Source: Phenylobacterium sp.
GTDB lineage: Bacteria > Pseudomonadota > Alphaproteobacteria > Caulobacterales > Caulobacteraceae
DNA length: 64,000 nt
Assembly (NCBI RefSeq): GCF_004297125.1
Contig: NZ_SCVD01000028.1
Coordinates: 1 to 64,000 of the forward strand
Direction: 5' to 3'
The notes under the pieces were generated by a model that was not told where the DNA came from, did no database searches, and saw only the letters and a program-made list of their open reading frames with translations. Both the position numbers and the translations under genes were made by a program. This document shows, piece after piece, positions 8,224 through 16,129 of this stretch; the stretch's first letter is position 1; every line of letters begins with the position of its first letter.

Positions 8224-9944
8224 CCGCGTCCTATCTCCGGGTCGCCCTGGTGCTGCCGCCAGTGCAGTCCTTCAACATGCCCTATTCCGCCCCTGCGGCG
8301 CTGGCCTCCCTTCTGCAGGAGCGGTTCGGCGCACAGACGCTGGTGGTGGACGCCGGCGTCGAATGGCTGGCGTCGGCCTTGCGCGACGCCGATCCGGCGA
8401 TCGCGGCGGATCTTGGCCGTCTGCGCGATCCGAGCGCCTATCGCGACGCCTTCGCCCTTCGCGAGGCGCACGCTCACGCCGAGGCCGCGCTGCAGGCGCT
8501 CACGGCACGCTGGGCGCCCGAGACGGTGCAACTCTCCGGCGAGTACGTGCCGCCGGACCGCTTCGAGAACTGGGACGAGGTTCGTCGGTCGCTCGAACGT
8601 CCGACGGAACGCATGTTCGACGGTTATGTGCGCCGGGAGCTGATCCCCAAGCTCCGGAGCTTCCATCCGCAGATCGTGGGATTGAGCGTCCCCTTCGATT
8701 GGATGCTCTGGCCCACGCTGCGCCTGCTGCGGTTCCTGCGTCGGTCCTGTCCCGACGTCGTCACAATCGTTGGCGGACCAGCCATCCAGCGGTTGTGGAA
8801 CGAGGGCCAGGCCGAATTCTTCGACATCCTGGATGCTGATTGGGCGGCGATCGGTGACGGCGAGCGGGCGCTGATCGATCTGGTGGGGTGGGTGTGCCGG
8901 GGCGAGGAGCCCCAGGACCCTGCGTTGGTGCGCCTCCCGCCCGAAGCCGCGCCCAAGCCGCGCCCACAACCCGCGGGTTTCTATGATCGCGGCGTCGTCC
9001 CGGACTATTCGGACCTAGACCTCGCCGCCTACCTGCGCCCTGAGCCCATACTCCCCATCCCAGCGTCCGAGGGATGCTACTACGGCCGCTGCCGCTTCTG
9101 CTCGCGGCAGCGCCGGGATCAAGCGGTAACCTTCGTGGAGACACCCGGTCGGCAGGTCGCCGAGGCGATGCGCAGACTGCAACGGCAGCTCGGGGTCACG
9201 CAGTTCGTCCTGACGGGCGACATCCTCACCCGTCGCTTCCTCCTTGGGGTGGCGAACGACTTGAGCATGGACAACGCGCCCCTCAATTGGTTCTGCGAAG
9301 CCAGCTTCAAGGCGTCCATGGCCGGACGCTTAACGGAAGCGGACTGCGAGCGGCTCTATGCCGGCGGCTGCCGTCTGATCCTCAACGGACTCGAGTCCGG
9401 CTCAGCGCGAATCCGCGAGCTGATGGATTGCCAAGTCAACGAAGCGATGTTCCGGCGGACGTTGAGGCGCCTCTCCGACGCCGGAGTCGTGCCCTATGTG
9501 ACGATAGTGTTCGGATATCCGGGAGAGACCGCCGAAGACCTGATGGCCACGGCGGAGTTCATCCGCACGCACCAGGAGACGTGTGTGTTCGCCACGTCCC
9601 GCTTCGAGATCGTGCCGGGCACACCCCTCGCCGATCAGCTGCAACAGGATCCCCGTGTGCGGTGCACCCCGCGCTCCGTCCTCGAGGGCGGCTGGGACCA
9701 CGACGCCGAGGACACCTTGGGTGACGCGGCCGCCAGAGCGATCCTGGAGCGGGACCTCGGCGGCATGTTCGGGCGGTTCCCCCAGTTTTACCGACAGATT
9801 CCCGTGCTGATGCAATTGCTGTCGAAGACTTGGCCCCGCCCGGTCCCACGCCGGCCTGCCAATCGCCGGGAGCGCGTCAGAGCCCTCGCGCAGAGTCCCT
9901 CGGGAGCGGGTGACCGACTGGGGGGAGGCGAGCAATGGACCTGA
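8220..9944 (+). CDS. Radical SAM protein with N-terminal cobalamin-binding-type domain (RiPP maturation)
   Basis: A 574-aa protein. Residues about 5-230 look like a B12-binding Rossmann domain (IVGLSVPFDWMLWPTLRLLR, then VTIVGGPAIQRL, AIGDGERALIDL), lacking the DxHxxG motif, as is common in this class. The radical SAM core carries C286, C291 and C294 in GCYYGRCRFCSR, a CX4CX2C spacing instead of the usual CX3CX2C. It continues with LNGLESGSARIRELMDC and VTIVFGYPGETAEDLM, motifs of the Elp3/MiaB/B12 group. The start ATG overlaps the LanB-like stop. Likely chemistry is C-methylation or another radical change on the precursor; the substrate is inferred from the cluster. The C-terminal 40 residues are Arg/Pro-rich and look disordered. 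Confidence 0.85.
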   Translation: MTASYLRVALVLPPVQSFNMPYSAPAALASLLQERFGAQTLVVDAGVEWLASALRDADPAIAADLGRLRDPSAYRDAFALREAHAHAEAALQALTARWAPETVQLSGEYVPPDRFENWDEVRRSLERPTERMFDGYVRRELIPKLRSFHPQIVGLSVPFDWMLWPTLRLLRFLRRSCPDVVTIVGGPAIQRLWNEGQAEFFDILDADWAAIGDGERALIDLVGWVCRGEEPQDPALVRLPPEAAPKPRPQPAGFYDRGVVPDYSDLDLAAYLRPEPILPIPASEGCYYGRCRFCSRQRRDQAVTFVETPGRQVAEAMRRLQRQLGVTQFVLTGDILTRRFLLGVANDLSMDNAPLNWFCEASFKASMAGRLTEADCERLYAGGCRLILNGLESGSARIRELMDCQVNEAMFRRTLRRLSDAGVVPYVTIVFGYPGETAEDLMATAEFIRTHQETCVFATSRFEIVPGTPLADQLQQDPRVRCTPRSVLEGGWDHDAEDTLGDAAARAILERDLGGMFGRFPQFYRQIPVLMQLLSKTWPRPVPRRPANRRERVRALAQSPSGAGDRLGGGEQWT

Positions 9945-11884
9945 TGACCGCGAGGCCGCCGCACGGGCGGGAGACCTCCAGCGCGCGCGCGATCAGCGAC
10001 TTGGGCTCGACGCCGGTGCTGCTCTTCAACCTTCCCGAGGTGACGCTCGAACCGAACCTCCCCTTCCCGCCGCTCAGTCTCCAAGTGCTGCGCGACGGCG
10101 TGGCCGAGGTCGGTGGCGTCGCCCTCTGCTTCGACCTCGCGCCGTTTGGGCCGCGGATCGCTGAGCGGCTGACGACCGCGGAGTTCGCCGAATTGTTCCG
10201 CGCCAACGCCGAGCGTAGCCACCTTGCCGCGACCGGCGCCCACGAGCTCGAGCTGCCGCCCGCCTGCCTCGCCGCGGTGCAGGAGTGCGGCCTCATCGCG
10301 CGGGTCGTGGCCTTGGCGCAGCAGCACGCGCCGCTGCTCGTGGGGCTGTCGATTCAGGGCACGCCGTACGCGAGCGATCGCTTCGCCATCGGTCTCTGCA
10401 AGGCCCTGGCGAGAGCGCTCCGAAGCGACGGGATAGCCGCACCGGTGGTGGTGGGCGGCGCCCGGACGATCGAGAAGACGGACGTTCAGCGTGAGCTCAT
10501 GGCCGAGCCGGGGATCGACTACCTCGTCCGCGGCAACGGGCTACGCTCGCTCAAGCAGCTGGCAAAGGGCGTGGCCGACGAATGCCTGGTCCCGCGCGAC
10601 GTGCGCGGCCTGGTATATCGGGAGGGGCCAGCGATCAGCTTCGCCCGGGGCGCGGACCCGCCGTGGGGCCACATGGCCGTGCCCATCTGGGCGGACCGCG
10701 CGGCCCTTCCGCACTATCGCCGCACCGTCGCCGAGTTGGCGCCCCAGGCGGCGCATGTCTCCGAGCTGGCGGGGCGGCTGCGGACCGAGATCTGCCCTCT
10801 CGCGTTCCAGTTCACCGTGGGATGCGTCAGCGACTGCGCCTTCTGCAACCGCGCCTCGGAGCATGGCAAGATCTCTCCCCCGAAGGAGGTGGTGGACCAG
10901 ATCGAGGCCGCCGTCACCGAGTTCGGGGTCCGCGAGTTTCTGTTCCTGAACAGCGAGCTGAACTTCGGCCGCACCTACGTTCACCGCTTCTGCGAAGAGA
11001 TCATCCGGCGCCGGCTCGACATCCGGTGGGTCGACAGCTGCGAGTTCCGCGGCCTCGACCGCGACACCCTCGAGATCATGCGCGACGCAGGCTGCGTGGC
11101 GCTCTGGTTTGGCCTGGAATCCGTCTCGGAACGGATCCTGAGTTACATCCAGAAGCGGGTCGTTCCCGAACACGCGGTTCGCATCCTTAGCGAGGCAGAC
11201 CGGTTGGGAATCTTCAGCTGCCTGAACTTCATTTGCGGCTTGCCTTCCGAAACCGCGGACGATGTGGAAATCACGGCGAATTTCCTCCGCGACCACCATG
11301 CGGTGATCAACGCCACGATGGTGAACATCTTCTACCTGCAGGGAGGTCCCTTCGCTGACACCCCGGAACGCTTCGGCCTCGCGATGCGCGGCTATCAGGA
11401 GCAGGTCGGCCAGACGACAAGCCAGGCATTCGACGAAACCTTCGCGGGGGGCCTCAATTGGGAGGCCAAAAAGGAGCAAATGCTCGGCTCCTTCGCCCGA
11501 ATCCGCGCGGTGAACGATCAATATATCCCGCGCAACAGCCACAACATGCCCCTCGTGCTCGCGCTTCACCGCGCCCTCGGCGGCGACAAGCCGGCGATCG
11601 TGCGGGCGCTTCAGCGCATGTCAGACCCCGCGCTCGGAAACTTCCTGGGAAGCCATCATCAGATCGTTCGCCGCGAGGGCGAGACCTACCTGCTGGAGCC
11701 GAGGCGCCAGGAGGTGCTGCGGATCAACGAGATCGTCGCGCGGTGTTCGGAGTTGCGGCACCTGATGGTGTGGCCCCACGTCCGCAGCCGCCTGTGCGCT
11801 GAATTTTCCGAACCGGCGGTCGACGCCGCCATCGCGGCGATCCGGGAGCTGGAAGCCAAAGGCTATTTCCTGAACGAGGTGTAG
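9935..11884 (+). CDS. Cobalamin-type radical SAM protein with apparent C-terminal RRE
   Basis: A 649-aa protein. Residues about 25-230 form a B12-binding-like domain (LVGLSIQGTPYASDRFAIGL, VVVGGARTIEKTDV), followed by a radical SAM core with canonical C297, C301 and C304 (GCVSDCAFCNR) and LWFGLESVSERIL. Residues about 580-649 resemble a PqqD-like RiPP recognition element: YLLEPRRQEVLRINEIVARC, then a winged-helix-like tail ending in AIRELEAKGYFLNEV. Such domains bind leader peptides, so this enzyme may dock the precursor. I use ATG 9935 (GGGGGAGG six bases before) rather than ATG 9944. It overlaps the preceding gene by ten bases. Modification type is unknown. Confidence 0.85.
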   Translation: MDLMTARPPHGRETSSARAISDLGSTPVLLFNLPEVTLEPNLPFPPLSLQVLRDGVAEVGGVALCFDLAPFGPRIAERLTTAEFAELFRANAERSHLAATGAHELELPPACLAAVQECGLIARVVALAQQHAPLLVGLSIQGTPYASDRFAIGLCKALARALRSDGIAAPVVVGGARTIEKTDVQRELMAEPGIDYLVRGNGLRSLKQLAKGVADECLVPRDVRGLVYREGPAISFARGADPPWGHMAVPIWADRAALPHYRRTVAELAPQAAHVSELAGRLRTEICPLAFQFTVGCVSDCAFCNRASEHGKISPPKEVVDQIEAAVTEFGVREFLFLNSELNFGRTYVHRFCEEIIRRRLDIRWVDSCEFRGLDRDTLEIMRDAGCVALWFGLESVSERILSYIQKRVVPEHAVRILSEADRLGIFSCLNFICGLPSETADDVEITANFLRDHHAVINATMVNIFYLQGGPFADTPERFGLAMRGYQEQVGQTTSQAFDETFAGGLNWEAKKEQMLGSFARIRAVNDQYIPRNSHNMPLVLALHRALGGDKPAIVRALQRMSDPALGNFLGSHHQIVRREGETYLLEPRRQEVLRINEIVARCSELRHLMVWPHVRSRLCAEFSEPAVDAAIAAIRELEAKGYFLNEV

Positions 11885-11886
11885 AT

Positions 11887-13362
11887 ATGGCCGAGCCGCA
11901 TTTCACCACCGTGATCCGGGCGCGTCCGGGGAAGTCGACGCCGTCAAGGCCCGCTGAAGCCGCCGCCTCCGCCGCCCTGCTCGCTGCCGATTTGAGTCCG
12001 GCGGCCCGACGCGTTCGGATGCTCCTGGTCGATCGCGCCGGCGACCAAGCCTATGCCTTCGACCCAGAGAGCGCCGACATCCAGCTCATCCCGCCGGAGG
12101 TCGAGTCCGTGTTGCGGGCCTCACAGGCCGGCGAGGCGGTTCCGGAGGCGCTGCTGGAGGCCCTCCGAGAAGTCCTTGGGCTGGACGGCGATCCGGAGGT
12201 TGTGGCCTCAGAGCCCGCCTACGATCGCTGGGGCGTGACGGTGCATCTGAACCACGTCTGCAACCTGGCATGCGAGTATTGCTACGCCGACGGTCGAACC
12301 TCGGACTCTGACGGCAACGTCAAGGGCGCCTACGGCGGCCATTCGAGCGTGATCAGCGATGGTGTGCTGGCCGAGGGCATGGAAAAGTTCATGCGCGACG
12401 CCCCCACCGACGACGTGGTGATCAGCTTCCTCGGCGGGGAGCCGCTCCTGTCGGAGACCCGCTTCGTCGAGGCGATCCGCATCATCGACGAGAAGGCCTC
12501 GAAGTACGGCCGTCGCCCGACGTTCCAACTGACCACGAACGGGACGAGGAACACGCCGGAAATCCTGCGCTGCCTGCAGGACCACGGGTTCAGCGTGGTC
12601 GTGAGCGTCGATGGCGACCGCGCCACGCACAATCGGCAGCGCCCAAAGGCCGGGGGCGCCGAGTCCTACGATCAGGTGCTCCGTGGTGTGGGGCAACTAC
12701 GCGACGCCGGGGTGCGGCTGGGCGTGCGGATGACCGCCATCCGCGGGCGCCCGGGGATAGAGGCCGCGCACCGCTCGCTCGCGCAGGCGGAAGCCGAGGC
12801 GGTCGGCTTCCAGTTCCACATGTACGGCGGAGATGCGCTTCGGCCTTTCGCCCAGGAGGAGCGCGAACGGCTCTTCGCACACTACGTTGCGGTGGCCCAT
12901 GCGATCCTCGACGGCGACCCGGGCGCCCGGAAGCTTACGACCATCCGCGACGTGCTTCAGGACATCGCCACGAAGAACAAGAAGCAGCACCACTGTGCGG
13001 CAGGCCGCTGGTCCAACACGCTCACCCCGAACGGCGACGTCTATCCCTGCCATCGGTTCGCGGGCATGGCGCAGTTCCTCACCGGCAACGTCCTCGAGGA
13101 CGGATTCACGTTCACGTCCCAGGCTCAGTTCGAGGACAACACCGTCAGTAGCCGGGTCGTGCGCCGCGACGGCACCCAGAACTGCGCCCTCTGCTACGCC
13201 CACAACACTTGCGGCGGCGGCTGCGCACAGATCGCCGCGGCCAATACGGGAAACATCGACGAGCTGCCGCCGTTCTTCTGCCAGGAGACCCGCCTGCGGG
13301 TGCAGGCGGCTGTCCGCGCGCTGGTTGAGCGGCTCGTCGCGCGGCCGCAACCGGATGCTTGA
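11887..13362 (+). CDS. Radical SAM/SPASM peptide-modifying enzyme
   Basis: A 491-aa protein. An N-terminal segment (about 40-105) precedes the radical SAM core with C125, C129 and C132 (CNLACEYCYA) and ISFLGGEPLL. The C-terminal SPASM domain has all seven cysteines in textbook order: C370, C388, then CX2CX5CX3C at 433, 436, 442 and 446, and C465. These bind two extra 4Fe-4S clusters. The family makes sactipeptide or ranthipeptide thioethers, Trp-Lys or ether cross-links, or acts in QhpD-like cross-linking. With only two adjacent cysteines in the precursor, a thioether from C66 or C67 is the simplest guess. GAGGTG lies five bases before the ATG, and the start is three bases after the previous stop. 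Confidence 0.9.
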   Translation: MAEPHFTTVIRARPGKSTPSRPAEAAASAALLAADLSPAARRVRMLLVDRAGDQAYAFDPESADIQLIPPEVESVLRASQAGEAVPEALLEALREVLGLDGDPEVVASEPAYDRWGVTVHLNHVCNLACEYCYADGRTSDSDGNVKGAYGGHSSVISDGVLAEGMEKFMRDAPTDDVVISFLGGEPLLSETRFVEAIRIIDEKASKYGRRPTFQLTTNGTRNTPEILRCLQDHGFSVVVSVDGDRATHNRQRPKAGGAESYDQVLRGVGQLRDAGVRLGVRMTAIRGRPGIEAAHRSLAQAEAEAVGFQFHMYGGDALRPFAQEERERLFAHYVAVAHAILDGDPGARKLTTIRDVLQDIATKNKKQHHCAAGRWSNTLTPNGDVYPCHRFAGMAQFLTGNVLEDGFTFTSQAQFEDNTVSSRVVRRDGTQNCALCYAHNTCGGGCAQIAAANTGNIDELPPFFCQETRLRVQAAVRALVERLVARPQPDA

Positions 13363-14338
13363 CCTTGCGCCCCAAGCGGAGGTCGCGAGCGACGAAGCCT
13401 TCTTCGCCCCGATAGGGCGCGACCAGTTCGTAACGGACTTCTGGGGCCGGCGGCCGGTGCGCCTCCCCGGCTGGCAGACGCGGTTCGCTACCCTCTATAG
13501 CCTGGACGCCTTTCAGCGCGATCTAGTGGGCGCCGTGTCGCCCGACCGTCCACGGGCCCCGCCGCCGCTCCTGAAGGCGGTCCATAACCGCGATGGCGGC
13601 GGCGCCGTCTTCCATCCCCCGGCCAACCTTGCGATGGCGCTCTTCGACGGTGGAATGACCCTCTGCGCTTCGGGGCTGGAAGCGCATGACGCCCGACTTT
13701 CCCATGCCCTCGACTGGCTGAAGGGCCAGCTGAAGTTTGCGGGCAAGGCCGAGATCAACGCCTACTACTCACCCGAGGGCGAGGGCTTCGCGTGGCACTA
13801 CGATTGCCAGCACGTCTTCATCTTGCAGATCGCCGGATCGAAACGTTGGGAATTCTCCGAGGAGCCGGGCGTGCATTCACCGCCCCTGGCGATTGCGCTC
13901 AACGTCGCGAGCGCTCCCCAGGGAAGCGCCGCGGCTCGCCTTGCCGGGCTCGATATCCGCCTACCAGCGGATCTCGAGATCCATGAGGGCCGGCTAAATC
14001 CGGGCGACGCGCTCTACCTTCCACCCGGGGTCTGGCACCGCGCGTTCGCGGACACCTACTCGTTCGCCCTCACCTTGACGTTGCAACCCCTATCCCTGGC
14101 GCAGGTCTTGCGCTCGGTCGTCACCTTGCTGGCGAACACCGACGTGGTGGGTCGGCGCGATCTCCACCGCGGAACGACGGATCCCCGTCAGGGTCTTGGC
14201 TCCGAATACGACAGCGCCAGCAACGCGTTCCTGTCCAACCTGTGGACGAAGCTCGCCAAAATGGACGCGGCGGACCTCGTGAAGCTTTATGGCGAGCTGC
14301 AGCAGGAGGAGCTGCTGCAGCGTCTCGCCGACGCTTAG
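13355..14338 (+). CDS. JmjC/cupin-type Fe(II)/2-oxoglutarate oxygenase
   Basis: A 327-aa protein of the Cupin_4/ROXY-like JmjC group. Metal ligands are visible: H148 and D150 (WHYDCQHVFILQIAGSKRW) and the distal H228 (LYLPPGVWHRAF). The KRW segment and NPGDALYLPPGVWH are the usual bacterial ribosomal-oxygenase-like wording. Such enzymes hydroxylate amino-acid side chains. It begins inside the SPASM gene (8-base overlap), so it belongs to the same operon, and the obvious substrate is the precursor; D65, D70 or N71 are plausible targets. JmjC-type hydroxylation is known in some lasso peptides, which supports but does not prove this. It is the last gene of the cluster. Confidence 0.85.
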   Translation: MLDLAPQAEVASDEAFFAPIGRDQFVTDFWGRRPVRLPGWQTRFATLYSLDAFQRDLVGAVSPDRPRAPPPLLKAVHNRDGGGAVFHPPANLAMALFDGGMTLCASGLEAHDARLSHALDWLKGQLKFAGKAEINAYYSPEGEGFAWHYDCQHVFILQIAGSKRWEFSEEPGVHSPPLAIALNVASAPQGSAAARLAGLDIRLPADLEIHEGRLNPGDALYLPPGVWHRAFADTYSFALTLTLQPLSLAQVLRSVVTLLANTDVVGRRDLHRGTTDPRQGLGSEYDSASNAFLSNLWTKLAKMDAADLVKLYGELQQEELLQRLADA

Positions 14339-14415
14339 GCGCGTGAGGCTGGCGGCCGGAGGCGCGCGCTGCAGCCACGCGCAAAGCGGCATTCCCAGTC
14401 AGTCCCCCAGCAGGG

Positions 14416-14499
14416 ATGCTGCGCGCGGCTGAAGCGATCCAGCGGCTCACCGAGCGCAAGGCTCACGGCAAGATCGTCGTGGAGTTGGACGCGGCCTGA
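14416..14499 (+). pseudogene. 3'-terminal remnant of a zinc-type/quinone oxidoreductase (MDR) gene
   Basis: An open stretch of 27 codons ending at TGA encodes AAEAIQRLTERKAHGKIVVE, which matches the last residues of medium-chain dehydrogenase/quinone oxidoreductases. Nothing upstream in frame continues the family, because the JmjC gene ends only 77 bases earlier. I read it as a truncated leftover, evidence that something was inserted or deleted next to the RiPP cluster. Confidence 0.45.
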
Positions 14500-14645
14500 A
14501 CCAGATGGCGCGCCGCGCGTCGCGCCGTTGCAGAGCTCGAAGCGGGACGACCGAGCGAGGTCCGGCGGTCGAGGTTGGCGACACAAGAAGACTGAAGGAG
14601 GACGGAACTTGATGGCCTTCAACGCGGCAATATCCCGTCACGGTC

Positions 14646-14864
14646 ATGCGGGAGATCATTGCAGGCGTGCCCAGCGGGCATCAAGATGAACTTGGCAGCG
14701 CCGCGTGGGTCGTCGTGCGCGACTCAGCTGGCGTAGAGCACCTTGGCCGACTTGGGGTCGGTCAGTCGTCTCCCGCGCTCGGACGGCCGATCGAGCTCAT
14801 CCCAGGGCCCCATGGTGCGCTCATCCGCGGCACATCGTACGATCGGAGCTTCGGACGTGAGTGA
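14646..14864 (+). CDS. Small hypothetical protein, doubtful
   Basis: ATG frame of 72 codons, not recognised; it ends in GALIRGTSYDRSFGRE and has a mixed composition without a signal, membrane helix or cysteine pattern. The surrounding 14500-15084 is otherwise free of convincing genes and has a lower coding signal than its neighbours. It may be a fragment of a larger lost gene. Listed so the 745-base stretch between the JmjC gene and the tRNA is accounted for. Confidence 0.2.
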   Translation: MREIIAGVPSGHQDELGSAAWVVVRDSAGVEHLGRLGVGQSSPALGRPIELIPGPHGALIRGTSYDRSFGRE

Positions 14865-15084
14865 CGCGGCGTTGAGGTGATCGTCATGCGCGAGGTCGAT
14901 CCCAAGTTCGCCTTGGAACCTTCGGCTGCGGAGCGGTGAAACGTACTGACACTTGTCCGTCCATGTCGGCCATGCGAAGCATCGCGCTCAAGTGCTTTCC
15001 CTGCCTGCCGTGCCCCAATGTGCGCCCCAAAGCCCGCTTCGGAAACCAGGTAGTCGGGGCATAAGTATTTGATTTTGCGCATGT

Positions 15085-15161
15085 GGCCCGGTAGCTCAGC
15101 AGGATAGAGCAGAGCTTTCCTAAAGCTAAGGTCGGGGGTTCGAGTCCCTCCCGGGCCGCCA
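15085..15161 (+). tRNA. tRNA-Arg (anticodon CCT)
   Basis: Full 77-base cloverleaf with encoded CCA. Acceptor stem GGCCCGG pairs with CCGGGCC (discriminator G), D-stem GCTC/GAGC, anticodon loop TTCCTAA (anticodon CCT, reads AGG), T-arm GGGGG-TTCGAGT-CCCTC. The anticodon stem has one G-A mismatch at its top pair. Arg-CCT tRNA genes are frequent integration sites for mobile elements. Confidence 0.95.
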
Positions 15162-15355
15162 CCGATCTTCCGCCCGATCCTCAATGCGATCGGCCAGGCG
15201 CTGGACGTGAGCAACGCCCTTGGCCGCCAGCCAGCCGTACTCGGCCATGTGGCCGCCCAAGGCGTCGACGATCCGGGTGCGGCGGATGTGCAGGCGCTGA
15301 TCGCGGCGGGTTCCGAAACCGGCGCCTGGCCTATGCGACGGCGAGCGCCGGCTAG
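15162..15355 (+). pseudogene. Unrecognised gene remnant just downstream of the tRNA
   Basis: Directly after the tRNA CCA an open stretch reads ILNAIGQALDVSNALGRQ, then VLGHVAAQGVDDPGAADVQALIAAGSETGA. A +1 shift near 15330 would continue it as LAYATASAG and stop at TAG 15353, next to the TetR stop on the other strand. The protein-like text without a start suggests a broken 3' fragment, possibly from an element that once used the tRNA as attachment site. No family is recognised. Confidence 0.3.
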
Positions 15356-16053
15356 GGCCTGCGCTTCGCCTTGGCAGGCGGGGCGGCCGGCGGGTCGCGG
15401 AAGAAGAGGCCCAGGCAGACCCGGACATGTTCGTCGATGAACTCGGGGTCGAAGGGCGAGCGGCCCATGATTTTCTCGACCTCGGACGCCAGCATGTAGA
15501 TTCGCGTGACCGCGCCGATGAAGATGTATTCGAGGTGGTAAGGATCGCCCTCGACGTAGCGCCCCGCCTTCTGGGCGCCGCGGATGAGTTCCGCGCGCGC
15601 GTCGAAGGTATGGCGCAGGTACTCCTCGATCAGCCAGTCGAGCTGCGGGCTTGGGCTGGCGGCCACGTGGGCCATGATCCGGTGGAAGTCGAGGTTGGAA
15701 GCCCCGAAGCGGATGAAATCCTCGTGGATCAGGCGCAGCTTCGTGGCGTCGTCGACGCCGCGAAGGCCCTCGAGCCGCGCGTCGAACGCCGCCCTGTACG
15801 TGGCCAGGATGCTGGAGATCGCCTCGCGCCAGAGGCCTTCCTTGCTGGTGAAGTGGTAGGTGACCAGCGTGTGCTGGAGGCCGGCGTTGGTGGCGATGGT
15901 GCGGGTCGAGGCGCCCTCGTAGCCGTTGCGGGCGAACTCTTCGATCGCCGCCTCGATGATCTTGCGGCGGGTGTCGAGCGTGCGCTGCTGGACTGCCCGC
16001 TCGCGCTTGCGCGGCGCGGCCGGGGCTCCATCGTTCTGTGCCGTCGCTCGCAA
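15352..16053 (-). CDS. TetR/AcrR family transcriptional regulator
   Basis: A 233-aa repressor-type regulator. A Lys/Arg-rich tail precedes the HTH at residues about 28-75 (TRRKIIEAAIEEFARNGYEG, then LVTYHFTSKEGLW with the family's YHF/KEGL signature). The ligand domain has a TetR_C-like end; a Pro/Lys-rich tail closes it. The start is TTG with GAGGTGA just upstream. It follows the MFS gene on the same strand and is the only regulator encoded in the aromatic block, so it is the leading candidate to control that block. Ligand unknown. Confidence 0.88.
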   Translation of the reverse strand: MRATAQNDGAPAAPRKRERAVQQRTLDTRRKIIEAAIEEFARNGYEGASTRTIATNAGLQHTLVTYHFTSKEGLWREAISSILATYRAAFDARLEGLRGVDDATKLRLIHEDFIRFGASNLDFHRIMAHVAASPSPQLDWLIEEYLRHTFDARAELIRGAQKAGRYVEGDPYHLEYIFIGAVTRIYMLASEVEKIMGRSPFDPEFIDEHVRVCLGLFFRDPPAAPPAKAKRRP

Positions 16054-16112
16054 CGCTTCACCTCGTCTGCGCCGGGACGGACATCGCGCCCGAGTCCCTA
16101 AAGCCCGCGCCG

Positions 16113-16129
16113 GACAATCTGTCGTTGTC
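16113..16129. promoter_or_regulatory. Inverted repeat upstream of the TetR gene
   Basis: GACAA-N7-TTGTC, located 59 bases before the TTG start of the TetR gene and touching the MFS stop codon. Spacing and size fit a TetR-type autoregulatory operator. It does not resemble the ACCANNTGGAT motif found before the catabolic operons. Confidence 0.4.

Noticed and set aside
14762..15214. Minus-strand frame across the tRNA region
   Set aside because: It runs through the tRNA in antisense and has no recognisable domain.
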